The notes below the pieces were generated by a model. That model saw only the letters and a list, made by a program, of their open reading frames with translations, was not told where the DNA came from and did no database searches. 64,000 nt of DNA from Begonia masoniana (lineage: Eukaryota; Streptophyta; Magnoliopsida; Cucurbitales; Begoniaceae), in the NCBI GenBank assembly GCA_022432975.1, contig CM039509.1, positions 11,940,335 through 12,004,334 on the forward strand. Reading direction: 5' to 3'. Below are positions 23,301 through 37,300 of the stretch, piece by piece; position 1 is the first letter of the stretch, and each line of letters starts with the position of its first letter. Both the position numbers and the translations under genes were made by a program.

Positions 23301-25730
23301 GCAGACTTCGTTTGGAGGCTTCTTTTCAGTCCTGCTTTCTTCATCAACACTTATTAATTAATTGCTCGTGGCACATTTTGTGCGACTATTTTCTTGGATG
23401 GTCTTTGATTAGAAGGAATTTGTAGGCTTTGTTTCTTTCTTGGTCTTTGATCTGTCATTGGTCCTCCTATATTCATCAATGGATCTTGGCTTACACAATT
23501 GCTTCTTGAGTGCTCGTTGCTCCTATGACTACATCACTAACGAAAGCATTGTAACACTCAACTCATTTGCTTGCTACGTTTAACTCTTTTGAAACAAATC
23601 GATTGAAGTGAAGTTTCTAATGCTCATCAAGCGCATTACGAAGTCTTAGTTACGGTCCATGAAGGTTGGTGGTGTTCCTCATACATGTCGTTCTCATCAT
23701 TAATTAAAACCTTAAATGTGGAACCGAAAATATAGGTTAACCACAAGTCTGTAACACTCAACTTATTTGCTTGGATACGATCAACACACTTTCGGAACAA
23801 TCATGAAACTGAAGTTTCTTATGCTTCATCAAGCGCATTAAGGAAGTTCTTAGTCTAGTGTCCCATGAAGTTGTTGGGTGTCCTCAATACACGGGTATCC
23901 ATAACTTCAAGTACACCCTTGAATGCTAAAGGATAACTTGAGGTTCGAACCATAAGTCATGTAACACTCACACCTCATTTGCTTGATACGTTCAACTCTT
24001 TTGGAGAAACGATGAGGAAGTTTCTATTGCTTCATCAAGAGCATTACGTACGCGTCAACTGAAAGGTTGTTTGGTCCGGAAATAAACGTCGTTCTCATCA
24101 CTTCAAGTTAAAACCTTGAATGTGAAATTGATAACTTAGGTTCCAACACAATCATTATAAAATTAACCTCATTGGCTCATACAGTTCACCTTTTGGCACA
24201 AATCGATTGAAGTGAAGTTTCACTTTGCTTCATCAATCGCATTACTAAGACTTAGTTTCACGTCCATGAAGGTTGTTTGGTGCCCACACACGTCGTTCTC
24301 ATCACTTCAAGTTAAAACCTTGAATGTGAATGGTACTTAGGTTCTAAACCTATGTCCATGTACCACTAAACCTCTTGTGTTGATACGCTCAACTCTTTTG
24401 GAACAAATCGTTGAAGTGAAGATTCTTATGTTTCATCAAGAGCATTATAAGTCTTAGTTCGCGGCCATGAAGGGTATTGTGTCCTCAAGACACGTCGTTC
24501 TTCCAACTTAAGTAAAGCCTTGATGTGAAATAGATAACTTAGGTTCTAACAACAAGACATAACCTCAACTCAGTGCTTATACGTTCCAACTCTTTTGGAA
24601 CAAATCGATTGAAGTGACAGTTTCTTATTCTTCAGCACGCGCATTACTAGTCTTAGTTTTTTTCGCGTCCATGAAGGTTGTTGGGTCCTCAATACATGTA
24701 CGTTCTCGTTACTTCAATTAAAACCTTGAATGCGAACTTGATAACTTAGGTTCTAACCACAAGTAATGTAACACCTCAAACCTCATTTGCTTGATACGTT
24801 CAAACGTCTTTTGGAACAAATCGATTGAAGTGAATTTCTATTGCATCATCAAGCGCATTCTAAGTCTTATTTTCGCGTCTATGAATGTTGTTAGGCTCCT
24901 CAATACACTCGTTCCCATCACTTCGAGTTAAAACCTTGAATGTGAAAGGGATAACTTAGGTTCTAACCACAAATAGTCATGCAACACTCAACTCATTTTG
25001 TTTTGCTTGATACGTCAACTCTTTTGAAACAATCGATTGAAGTGTAAGTTTCTAATCTTCATCAAGCGCATTAGTAAGTCTATTTCGGCTTCCATGAAGG
25101 TTGTTGGGTCCTCAATACCTGTGTTCTCATCACTTCAAGTTAAAACCGTGAAGGTGAAATTGATAAATTAGGTTCTAACAAAAGTCCCGGCAACACTAAC
25201 CACTCAATTTTTCTTATACGTTTAAACTCCTCTTTTGAATGAAACAATCGATTGAAGTGAAGTTTCTAATGCCTCATAGCGCATTACTAAGTGCGTAGTT
25301 TCGCATCCATGAGGTTGTGGGTCCTCAATACACGTCGTTCTCCACACTTTCCAAATTACAACCGTGAAGTGACAATTGATAACTTAGTCCAACACAAGTC
25401 ATTAACACTCCAACCTCATTTGCTTGATACGTTCAACTCGTTTGGAGACAAATCGATTAAGTAACGTTTCTAATGCTTCATCACGCGCATTACTAAGTCT
25501 TAGTTTCGCGTCTATGAATTTTTTCGTCTCCTTCTACACGTCGTTCTCATCACTTCACTTAAAACTTTGAATGTGAAATGGATAACTTAGGTCTAACCCC
25601 CCAAGTGGGTCCTGCTTCACTCACCTCATTTGCTTGATACGTTCCACTCTTTTGAACAAATCTATTGAGTGAAGTTTCTAATTGCTTCATCAGCGCATTT
25701 TAATCTAGTTTCGCGTCCATAAGGTTGTTG
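20390..25730 (+). other. Indel-rich, low-quality or decayed satellite block
   Basis: Every monomer here differs from the consensus by many single-base losses and gains as well as substitutions. The change begins and ends abruptly, and indels look at least as frequent as substitutions. That pattern is more like uncorrected long-read sequence than natural decay, but real old satellite is possible. Confidence 0.7.
22679..23536 (-). mobile_element. Solo LTR in satellite (858 bp, minus orientation)
   Basis: The ends are TGAT...ATCA, with no coding sequence between them. On the minus strand a TATA-like CTATTTAAGGGAGG (plus 23005-23018) is followed by a leader-like T-rich stretch and AATAAAG, an LTR layout. 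The satellite reads GGTTCTAA before it and CTAACGAAAGC after it. The intact monomer has GGTTCTAACCACAAG, so the target duplication is CTAAC with one base missing on the left copy. A solo LTR with target duplication is the usual product of LTR-LTR recombination. Its TGAT/ATCA ends resemble those of the LTR at 4204, but the bodies look different. Confidence 0.8.
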
Positions 25731-28360
25731 GGTCCTCAATACACGTCGTTCTCATCACTTCAAGTTAAAACCTTGAATGTGAATTGGATAACTTAGGTTT
25801 TAACCACAAGTCATGTAACACTCAACCTCATTTGCTTGATACGTTCACTCTTTTGGAACAAATCGATTGAAGTGAAGTTTCTAATGCTTCATCAAGCGCA
25901 TTACTAATCTTAGTTTCGCGTCCATGAAGGTTGTTGGGTCCTCAATACACGTCGTTCTCATCACTTCAAGTTAAAACCTTGAATGTGAAATTGATACCTT
26001 AGGTTCTAACCACAAGTCATGTAACACTCAACCTCATTTGCTTGATACGTTCAACTCTTTTGGAACAAATCGATTGAAGTGAAGTTTCTAATGCTTCATC
26101 AAGCGCATTACTAAGTCTTAGTTTCGCATCCATGAAGGTTGTTGGGTCCTCAATACACGTCGTTCTCATCACTTCAAGTTAAAACCTTGAATGTGAAATG
26201 GATAACTTAGGTTCTAACCACAAGTCATGTAACACTCAACCTCATTTGCTTGATACGTTCAACTCTTTTGGAACAAATCGATTGAAGTGAAGTTTCTAAT
26301 GCTTCATCAAGCGCATTACTAAGTCTTAGTTTCGCATCCATGAAGGTTGTTGGGTCCTCAATACACGTCGTTCTCATCACTTCAAGTTAAAACCTTGAAT
26401 GTGAAATGGATAACTTAGGTTCTAACCACAAGTCATGTAACACTCAACCTCATTTGCTTGATACGTTCAACTCTTTTGGAACAAATCGATTGAAGTGAAG
26501 TTTCTAATGCTTCATCAAGCGCATTACTAAGTCTTAGTTTCGCGTCCATGAAGGTTGTTGGGTCCTCAATACACGTCGTTCTCATCACTTCAAGTTAAAA
26601 CCTTGAATGTGAAATGGATAACTTAGGTTCTAACCACAAGTCATGTAACACTCAACCTCATTTGCTTGATACGTTCAACTCTTTTGGAACAAATCGATTG
26701 AAGTGAAGTTTCTAATGCTTCATCAAGCGCATTACTAAGTCTTAGTTTCGCGTCCATGAAGGTTGTTGGGTCCTCAATACACGTCGTTCTCATCACTTCA
26801 AGTTAAAACCTTGAATGTGAAATGGATAACTTAGGTTCTAACCACAAGTCATGTAACACTCAACCTCATTTGCTTGATACGTTCAACTCTTTTGGAACAA
26901 ATCGATTGAAGTGAAGTTTCTAATGCTTCATCAAGCGCATTACTAAGTCTTAGTTTCGCGTCCATGAAGGTTGTTGGGTCCTCAATACACGTCGTTCTCA
27001 TCACTTCAAGTTAAAACCTTGAATGTGAAATGGATAACTTAGGTTCTAACCACAAGTCATGTAACACTCAACCTCATTTGCTTGATACGTTCAACTCTTT
27101 TGGAACAAATCGATTGAAGTGAAGTTTCTAATGCTTCATCAAGCGCATTACTAAGTCTTAGTTTCGCGTCCATGAAGGTTGTTGGGTCCTCAATACACGT
27201 CGTTCTCATCACTTCAAGTTAAAACCTTGAATGTGAAATGGATAACTTAGGTTCTAACCACAAGTCATGTAACACTCAACCTCATTTGCTTGATACGTTC
27301 AACACTTTTGGAACAAATAGATTGAAGTGAAGTTTCTAATGCTTCATCAAGCGCATTACTAAGTCTTAGTTTCACGTCCATGAAGGTTGTTTGGGTCCTC
27401 ATACACGTCGTTCTCATCACTTCAAGTTAAAACCTTGAATGTGAAATGGATAACTTAGGTTCTAACCACAGTCATGTAACACTCAACCTCATTTGCTTGA
27501 TACGATCAACTCTTTGGAACAAATCGATTGAAGTGAAGATTCTTATGTTTCATCAAGAGCATCAATAAGTCTTAGTTTCGCGTCCATGAAGGTAGTTGGG
27601 TCCTCAATACACGTCGTTCTCATAACTTTAAGTTAAAGCCTTGAATGTGAAATAGATAACTTAGGTTCTAACAACAAGACATGTAACACTCAACCTCATT
27701 TGCTTGATACGTTCAACTCTTTTGGAACAAATCGATTGAATTGAAGTTTCTTATGCTTCATCAAGCGCATTACTAAGTCTTAGTTTCGCGTCCATGAAGG
27801 TTGTTGGGTCCTCAATACACGTCGTTCTCGATCACTTCAAGTTAAAACCTTGAATGTGAAATGGATAACTTAGGTTCTAACCACAAGTCATGTAACACTC
27901 AACCTCATTTGCTTGATACGTTCAACTCTTTTGGAACAAATCGATTGAAGTGAAGTTTCTAATGCTTCATCAAGCGCATTACTAAGTCTTAGTTTCGCGT
28001 CCATGAAGGTTGTTGGGTCCTCAATACACGTCGTTCTCATCACTTCAAGTTAAAACCTTGAATGTGAAATGGATAACTTAGGTTCTAACCACAAGTCATG
28101 TAACACTCAACCTCATTTGCTTGATACGTTCAACTCTTTTGGAACAAATCGATTGAAGTGAAGTTTCCAATGCTTCATCAAGCGCATTACTAAGTCTTAG
28201 TTTCGCGTCCATGAAGGTTGTTGGGTCCTCAATACACGTCGTTCTCATCACTTCAAGTTAAAACCTTGAATGTGAAATGGATAACTTAGGTTCTAACCAC
28301 AAGTCATGTAACACTCAACCTCATTTGCTTGATACGTTCAACTCTTTTGGAACAAATCGA

Positions 28361-28369
28361 TTGAAGTGA
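28361..28369. other. Satellite strand-switch junction (9-bp dyad)
   Basis: Plus-orientation satellite reads ...ATCGATTGAAGTGA and continues as minus-orientation satellite TTGAAGTGATGAGAACG. The shared nine bases TTGAAGTGA occur in every monomer on both strands (positions 143-151 and the complement of 30-38), so the switch occurs exactly at the internal dyad. Confidence 0.92.
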
Positions 28370-31300
28370 TGAGAACGACGTGTATTGAGGACCCAACAAC
28401 CTTCATGGACGCGAAACTAAGACTTAGTAATGCGCTTGATGAAGCATTAGAAACTTCACTTCAATCGATTTGTTCCAAAAGAGTTGAACGTATCAAGCAA
28501 ATGAGGTTGAGTGTTACATGACTTGTGGTTAGAACCTAAGTTATCCATTTCACATTCAAGGTTTTAACTTGAAGTGATGAGAACGACGTGTATTGAGGAC
28601 CCAACAACCTTCATGGACGCGAAACTAAGACTTAGTAATGCGCTTGATGAAGCATTAGAAACTTCACTTCAATCGATTTGTTCCAAAAGAGTTGAACGTA
28701 TCAAGCAAATGAGGTTGAGTGTTACATGACTTGTGGTTAGAACCTAAGTTATCCATTTCACATTCAAGGTTTTAACTTGAAGTGATGAGAACGACGTGTA
28801 TTGAGGACCCAACAACCTTCATGGACGCGAAACTAAGACTTAGTAATGCGCTTGATGAAGCATTAGAAACTTCACTTCAATCGATTTGTTCCAAAAGAGT
28901 TGAACGTATCAAGCAAATGAGGTTGAGTGTTACATGACTTGTGGTTAGAACCTAAGTTATCCATTTCACATTCAAGGTTTTAACTTGAAGTGATGAGAAC
29001 GACGTGTATTGAGGACCCAACAACCTTCATGGACGCGAACTAAGACTTAGTAATGCGCTGATGAAGCATTAGAAACTTCACTTCATCGATTTGTTCCAAA
29101 AGAGTTGAACGTATCAAGCAATGAGGTTGAGTGTTACATGACTTGTGGTTAGAACCTAAGTTATCCATTTCACTTTCAAGGTTTTAACTGAAGTGATGAG
29201 AACGACGTGTATTGAGGACCCAACAACCTTCATGGACGCGAACTAAGACTTAGTAATGCGCTGATGAAGCATTAGAAACTTCACTTCAATCGATTGTTCC
29301 AAAAGAGTTGAACGTATCAAGCAAATGAGTTGAGTGTTACATGACTTGTGGTTAGAACCTAAGTTATCCATTTCACATTCAAGGTTTTAACTTGAAGTGA
29401 TGAGAACGACGTGTATTGAGGACCCAACAACCTTCATGGACGCGAACTAAGACTTAGTAATGCGCTTGATGAAGCATTAGAACTTCACTTCAATCGATTT
29501 GTTCCAAAAGAGTTGAACGTATCAAGCAAATGAGGTTGAGTGTTACATGACTTGTGGTTAGAACCTAAGTTATCCATTTCACATTCAAGGTTTTAACTTG
29601 AAGTGATGAGAACGACGTGTATTGAGGACCCAACAACCTTCATGGACGCGAAACTAAGACTTAGTAATGCGCTGATGAAGCATTAGAAACTTCACTTCAT
29701 CGATTTGTTCCAAAAGAGTTGAACGTATCAAGCAAATGAGTTGAGTGTTACATGACTTGTGGTTAGAACCTAAGTTATCCATTTCACTTTCAAGGTTTTA
29801 ACTGAAGTGATGAGAACGACGTGTATTGAGGACCCAACAACCTTCATGGACGCGAACTAAGACTTAGTAATGCGCTTGATGAAGCATTAGAACTTCACTT
29901 CAATCGATTTGTTCCAAAAGAGTTGAACGTATCAAGCAAATGAGGTTGAGTGTTACATGACTTGTGGTTAGAACCTAAGTTATCCATTTCACATTCAAGG
30001 TTTTAACTGAAGTGATGAGAACGACGTGTATTGAGGACCCAACAACCTTCATGGACGCGAACTAAGACTTAGTAATGCGCTTGATGAGCATTAGAAACTT
30101 CACTTCAATCGATTTGTTCCAAAAGAGTTGAACGTATCAAGCAATGAGGTTGAGTGTTACATGACTTGTGGTTAGAACCTAAGTTATCCATTTCACATTC
30201 AAGGTTTTAACTGAAGTGATGAGAACGACGTGTATGAGGACCCAACAACCTTCATGGACGCGAACTAAGACTTAGTAATGCGCTTGATGAAGCATTAGAA
30301 CTTCACTTCAATCGATTTGTTCCAAAAGAGTTGAACGTATCAAGCAAATGAGGTTGAGTGTTACATGACTTGTGGTAACCTAAGTTATCCTTTCACATTC
30401 AAGGTTTTAACTTAAGTGATGAGAACACGGTATTGAGGACCCAACAACCTTCATGGAACGCGAAACTAAGACTTATTAATGCGCTTGATGAACATTAAGA
30501 ACTTCAACTTCAATCGATTTGTTTCCAAAAGAGTTGAATCGTATCAAGCAAATGAGGTTTAGTGTTACATGACTTATGGTTAGAACCTAAGTTATCCATT
30601 TCACATTCAAGGTTTTAACTTGAAGTGGTGAGAACGACGTGTATTGAGGACACAACAACCTTCATGGACGCGTAACTAAGACTTAGTAATGCGCTTCATG
30701 AAGCATTAGAAACTTCACTTCAATCGATTGTTCCAAAGAGTTGAACGTATCAAGCAAATGAGGTTGAGTGTTACATGACTTGTGGTTAGAACCTAAGTTA
30801 TCCCTTTCACATTCAAGGTTTAACGTGAAGTGATGAGAACGACGTGTATTGAGGACCCAACAACCTTCATGGACGCGAAACTAAGACTTAGTAATGCGCT
30901 TGATGAAGCATTAGAAACTTCAGTTCAATCGATTTGTTCCAAAAGAGTTGAACGTATCAAGCAAATGAGGTTGAGTGTTACATGACTTGTGGTTAGAACC
31001 TAAGTTATCCATTTCACATTCAAGGTTTTAACTTGAAGTGATGAGAACGACGTGTATTGAGGACCCAACAACCTTCATGGACGCGAAACTAAGACTTAGT
31101 AATGCGCTTGATGAAGCATTAGAAACTTCACTTCAATCGATTTGTTCCAAAAGAGTTGAACGTATCAAGCAAATGAGGTTGAGTGTTACATGACTTGTGG
31201 TTAGAACCTAAGTTATCCATTTCACATTCAAGGTTTTAACTTGAAGTGATGAGAACGACGTGTATTGAGGACCCAACAACCTTCATGGACGCGAAACTAA

Positions 31301-34300
31301 GACTTAGTAATGCGCTTGATGAAGCATTAGAAACTTCACTTCACTCGATTTTTCCAAAAGAGTGAACGTATCAAGCAAATGAGGGGTGATGTTACATGAC
31401 TCTGGTTAGAACCTAAGTTATCCATTTCACTTCAAGGTGTTAACTTGAAGTGATGATAACGACGTGTATTGAGGACCCAACAACCTCATGGACACGTAAC
31501 TAGACTTATTAATGCGCTTGATGAAGCATAAGAAACTTCAGTTCAATCGATTTGTTCGAAAGTGTGATCGTATCAAGCAAATAGGTTGAGTTGTACATGA
31601 CGTGTGGTTAAAACCTAAGTTAACATTTCCACATTTAAGGTTTTTAACTTGAATGATGAGAACGACGTGTATTGAGGACCCAACAACCTTCATGGACGCG
31701 TAACTAGAACTCGTAATGTGCTTGATGAAGCATTAGAAACTTCACTTCAATCGATTTGTTTCAAAGAGTTAAACGTATCAAGCAAATAGGTGAGTGTTAG
31801 CATGGAGTTTGTGGTTAGAACCAAGTTATCCTTTCACATTAAGGTGTTAACTTGAAGTGATGAGAACGACGTGTATTGAGGACCCAACAACCTTCATGGA
31901 CGCGAACTAAGACTTAGTAAGGCGCTTGATGAAGCATTAGAAACGTTCACTTCAATCGATTTGTTGCAAAGAGTTGAACGTATCAAGCAAATGAGGTTGA
32001 GTGTTACATGAGTTGTGGTTAGAACCTAAGTTATCATTTCACATTCAGGTTTTAACTTGAAGTGATGAGAACGACGTGTATTGAGGACCCACAACATTCA
32101 TGCGACGCAAACTAAGACTTAGAATGCCTTGATGAAGCATAGAAGACTTACCTTCATCGATTTGTTCCAAAAGGTTGACGATCAAGCAAATGAGGTTGAT
32201 TGTTTACATGACTTGTGTTGGAACCTAGTTATCCATTTCACATCAAGGTTTTAACTTGAAGTGATGAAACGACGTGTATTGATGGACCCAACAACCTTCA
32301 TGGACGCGAAACTAGACGTAGTAATGCGCTTGATGAAGCATTAGAAACTCACTTCAATCGATTTGTTCCAAAAGAGTTGAACGTATCAAGCAAATGAGGT
32401 TGAGTGTTACATGACTTGTGGTTAGAACCTAAGTTATCCATTTCACTTTCAAGGTTTTAACTGAAGTGATGAGAACGACGTGTATTGAGGACCCAACAAC
32501 CTTCATGGACGCGAACTAAGACTTAGTAATGCGCTTGATGAAGCATTAGAAACTCACTTCAATCGATTTGTTCCAAAAGAGTTGAACGTATCAAGCAAAT
32601 GAGGTGAGTGTTACATGACTTGTGGTTAGAACCTAAGTTATCCATTTCACTTTCAAGGTTTTAACTTGAAGTGATGAGAACGACGTGTATTGAGGACCCA
32701 ACAACCTTCATGGACGCGAAACTAAGACTTAGTAATGCGCTTGATGAAGCATTAGAACTTCACTTCAATCGATTGTTCCAAAAGAGTTGAACGTATCAAG
32801 CAATGAGGTTGAGTGTTACATGACTTGTGGTTAGAACCTAGTTATCATTTTCACAGTTAAGGTTTTAACTTGAAATGATGAGAACGACGTGTATTGAGGA
32901 CCCAACAAACCTTCATGGACGCATAACGAAGACTTAGTAATGCGCTGATGAAGCATTAGAAACTTACTTCAATCGATTTGTATCAAAAGAGTCAACGTTC
33001 AAGCAAATGAGTTGAGTGTTAATGATCTTGTGGTTAGAACCTAAGTTATCCATCTCACATTCAAGGTTTTAACTCGAAGTGATGAGAACGAGTGTTATTG
33101 AGGACCCAACAACCTCGAGGACGCGAAACTAAGACTTAATAATGCACTTGATGAAGCATTAGAAAGTTCACTCAATCGATTTGTTCAAAAAGTGTTGAAC
33201 GTATCAATCAAATGAGTTGATTGTTACATGATTTGTGGTTTGAACCTAATTTATCAATTTCACATTAAGGTTTAACTTTGTAAGTGATGAGAACGACATG
33301 TATTGAGGACCCAACAACCTTCATGGACGCGAACTAAGACTTAGTAATGCGCTTGATGAAGCATTAGAACTTCACTTCAATCGATTGTTCCAAAAGAGTT
33401 GAACGTATCAAGCAATGAGGTTGAGTGTTACATGACTTGTGGTTAGAACCTAAGTTATCCATTTCACATTCAAGGTTTTAACTGAAGTGATGAGAACGAC
33501 GTGTATTGAGGACCCAACACCTTCATGGACGCGAAACTAAGACTTAGTAATGCGCTTGATGAAGCATTAGAACTTCACTTCAATCGATTGTTCCAAAAGA
33601 GTTGAACGTATCAAGCAAATGAGGTTGAGTGTTACATGACTTGTGGTTAGAACCTAAGTTATCCATTTCACATTCAAGGTTTTAACTGAAGTGATGAGAA
33701 CGACGTGTATTGAGGACCCAACAACCTTCATGGACGCGAACTAAGACTTAGTAATGCGCTTGATGAAGCATTAGAACTTCACTTCAATCGATTTGTTCCA
33801 AAAGAGTTGAACGTATCAAGCAAATGAGGTGAGTGTTACATGACTTGTGGTTAGAACCTAAGTTATCCATTTCACATTCAAGGTTTTAACTTGAAGTGAT
33901 GAGAACGACGTGTATGAGGACCCAACACCTTCATGGACGCGAAACTAAGACTTAGTAATGCGCTTGATGAAGCATTAGAAACTTCACTTCATCGATTTGT
34001 TCCAAAAGAGTTGAACGTATCAAGCAAATGAGGTTGAGTGTTACATGACTTGTGGTTAGAACCTAAGTTATCCATTTCACTTTCAAGGTTTTAACTGAAG
34101 TGATGAGAACGACGTGTATTGAGGACCCAACACCTTCATGGACGCGAAACTAAGACTTAGTAATGCGCTTGATGAAGCATTAGAACTTCACTTCAATCGA
34201 TTTGTTCCAAAAGAGTTGAACGTATCAAGCAAATGAGGTTGAGTGTTACATGACTTGTGGTTAGAACCTAAGTTATCCATTTCACTTTCAAGGTTTTAAC

Positions 34301-37300
34301 TTGAAGTGATGAGAACGACATGTATTGAGGACCCAACACATTCATGGACGGTAAACTAAGACCTTAGTTAATGCCGCCTGATGAAGCATTAGAAACTCAC
34401 TTCAATCGATTTGTTTCCAAAAGAGTTTAACGTAGCAAGCAATGATGTTGAGTGTTACATGACGTTGTGGTTATAACCTAAGTTATCCATTTCACATTCG
34501 AGTTTTAACATTGAAAGTGATGAGAACGAGTGTATTGAGGACCCACCAACCTTCATGGCAGCGTAACATAAGAACTTAGTAATGCGCTTGATGAAGCATA
34601 GAAACTTCACTTTCAATCGTTGGTTCCGAAGATGTTTAATCGCTATCAAGCAAATGAGGTGAGTGTTACATGACTTGTGGTTGAGAACCTAAGTTATCCA
34701 TTTCACATTTAAGGTTTTAACTTGAAAGTGAGGAGAAGGACGTGTATGAGACCCAACAACCTTCATGGAGCCGATAACTAAGACTTAGTAATGCGCTTGA
34801 TGAAGCATTAGAAAAGCTTCCACTTTCAATCGCATTTGTTGCCAAAAGTGTTGACGTATCAATCAAATGAGGTTGATTGTTACATGATTTGTGGTTTGAA
34901 CCTAAGTTATCAATTTCACATACAAGGTTTTAACTTGAAGTGATGAGAACGATGAGTATTGAGGACCCAACAACCTTCATTGACGCGAAACTAAGACTTA
35001 CTAATGCGCTTGATGAAGCATTAGAAACTTCGCTTCAATCGATTTGTTTCAAAAGAGTTGAACGTATCAAGCAAAATGAGGTTGAGTGTTGCATGACTTG
35101 TGGTTAGAACCTAAGTTATCCATTTCACATTCAAGGTTTTAACTTGAAGTGATGAGAACGACGTGTATTGAGGACCTAACAACATTCATAGACCCGAAAA
35201 TAAGACTTAGTAATGCGCTTGATGATGTAATAGAAAATCACTTCAATCGATTTGTTCCAAAAGAGTTGAACGTATCAAGCAAATGAGGTTGAGTGTTACA
35301 TGACTTGTGGTTAGAACCTAAGTTATCAATTTCGCATTCAAGGTTTTAACTTGAAGTTATGAAAACGTCGTGTATTGAGGACCAACAACCATCATGGACC
35401 ACGTAACTAAGACTTATTATGTTGCTGAGAAGCATAAAAAACTTCAAGTTCAATCGATTTGTTCCGAAAGAGTGACTTCGCATCAAGCAAATGAAGGTTG
35501 AGTGTTACATGACTTGTGTTAGAACCTAAGTTATCATTTTCACATTTAAGGATTAAACTGAAATGATGAGAACGACATGTATTGAGGACCCAACAACCTT
35601 CATGGACGCGTAACTAAGACTTAGTAATGCGCTTGATTAAGCATAGAAACTTCACTTCAATCGATTTGTTTCAAAAGAGTTTAACGTATCAAGCAAATGA
35701 GGTTGTGGTTACATGACTTGTGGTTAGAACCTAAGTTATCCATTTCACATTCAGTTTTAACTTGAAGTGATGAGAACGACGTGTATTGAGGACCCAACAA
35801 CCTGCATGGACGCGAAACTAAGACTTAGTAATGCACTTGATGAAGCATTAGAAAGTTCACTTCAATCGATTTGTTCCAAAAGTGTTGAACGTATCAAGCA
35901 AATGAGGTTGAGTGTTATATGATTGTTGTTTGAACCTAAGTTATCATTTCACATTCAAGGTTTTAACTTGAAGTGATGAGAACGACGTTATTGAGGACCC
36001 CACTAACCTCATGGACGCGTAACTTAAGACTTAGTAATGAGCTTGAATCAAGTATAAGAAACTTTACTTCAATCGATTTGTTCCAAAAGAGTTGATCGTA
36101 TCAGCAAACGAGGTTGAGTGTTACATGACTTGTGGTTAGAACCTATGTTATCCATTTCACATTCAAGGCTTTAACTTGAAGTGATGAGAAACGACGTGTA
36201 TTGAGGACCCAACAACATTCATGGACGGTGAAACTAAGACTTAGTAATGCCTTGATGAAGCATTAGAAACTTCACTTCAATCGATTTGTTCCGAACAGAG
36301 TTGAACGTATCAAGCAAAGTGAGTTGAGTGTTACATGACTTGTGGTTAGAACCTAAGTTATCCATTTCACATTCAAGGTTTTAACTGAAGTGATGAGAAC
36401 GACGTGTATGAGGACCCAACAACCTTCATGGACGCGAAACTAAGACTTAGTAATGCGCTTGATGAAGCATTAGAAACTTCACTTCAATCGATTTGTTCCA
36501 AAAGAGTTGAACGTATCAAGCAAATGAGGTTGAGTGTTACATGACTTGTGGTTAGAACCTAAGTTATCCATTTCACATTCAAGGTTTTAACTGAAGTGAT
36601 GAGAACGACGTGTATGAGGACCCAACAACCTTCATGGACGCGAAACTAAGACTTAGTAATGCGCTTGATGAAGCATTAGAAACTTCACTTAAATCGATTT
36701 GTTGCAAAAGAGTTGATCGTATCAAGCAAATGAGGTTGAGTGTTACAGGGCTTATGGTTAGAACCTAAGTTATCCATTTCACATTCAAGGTTTTAACTTG
36801 AAGTGATGAGAACGACGTTTATATAGGACCCAACAACCTTCATGGACGCGAAACTAAGATTAGTAATGCGCTTGATGAAGCATAAGAACTTCACTTCAAT
36901 CGATTGTTCTAAAAGGTTGAACGTATCAAGGAAAATGAGGTTTAGTGTTACATTACTTGCAGTTAGAACCTAAGTTATCCATTTTACATTCAAGGTTTTA
37001 ACTTGAAGTGATTAGAACGACGTGTATTGAGGAACCATAACCTTCATGGACGACGAAACTAAGAATTCGTAATGCGCTTGATGAAACATTAGAAATTTCA
37101 CTTCAACGCGATTGTTCCAAAGAGTGAACGTATCAAGCAAATGAGGTTGTGTGTTACATGACTTGTGGTTAGAACCTAAGCTATCCATTTCACATTCAAG
37201 GTTTTAAACGTGAAGTGATTAGAACGCGTGTATTGAGGGACCCAACAACCTTCATGACGCGTAATAAGACTTCGTAATGCGCTAATGAAGCATAAGCAAA

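Larger units (their letters stand above)
19680..28369 (+). repeat. 208-bp satellite array, about 38 monomers (block 3)
   Basis: This is a plus-orientation satellite in three parts: regular monomers to about 20390, an indel-rich block to about 25730 that contains a solo LTR (22679-23536), and a very homogeneous part from about 25740 to 28369 (with a few diverged monomers at 27300-27840). It ends at the strand switch in TTGAAGTGA. No gene was seen. Confidence 0.95.
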
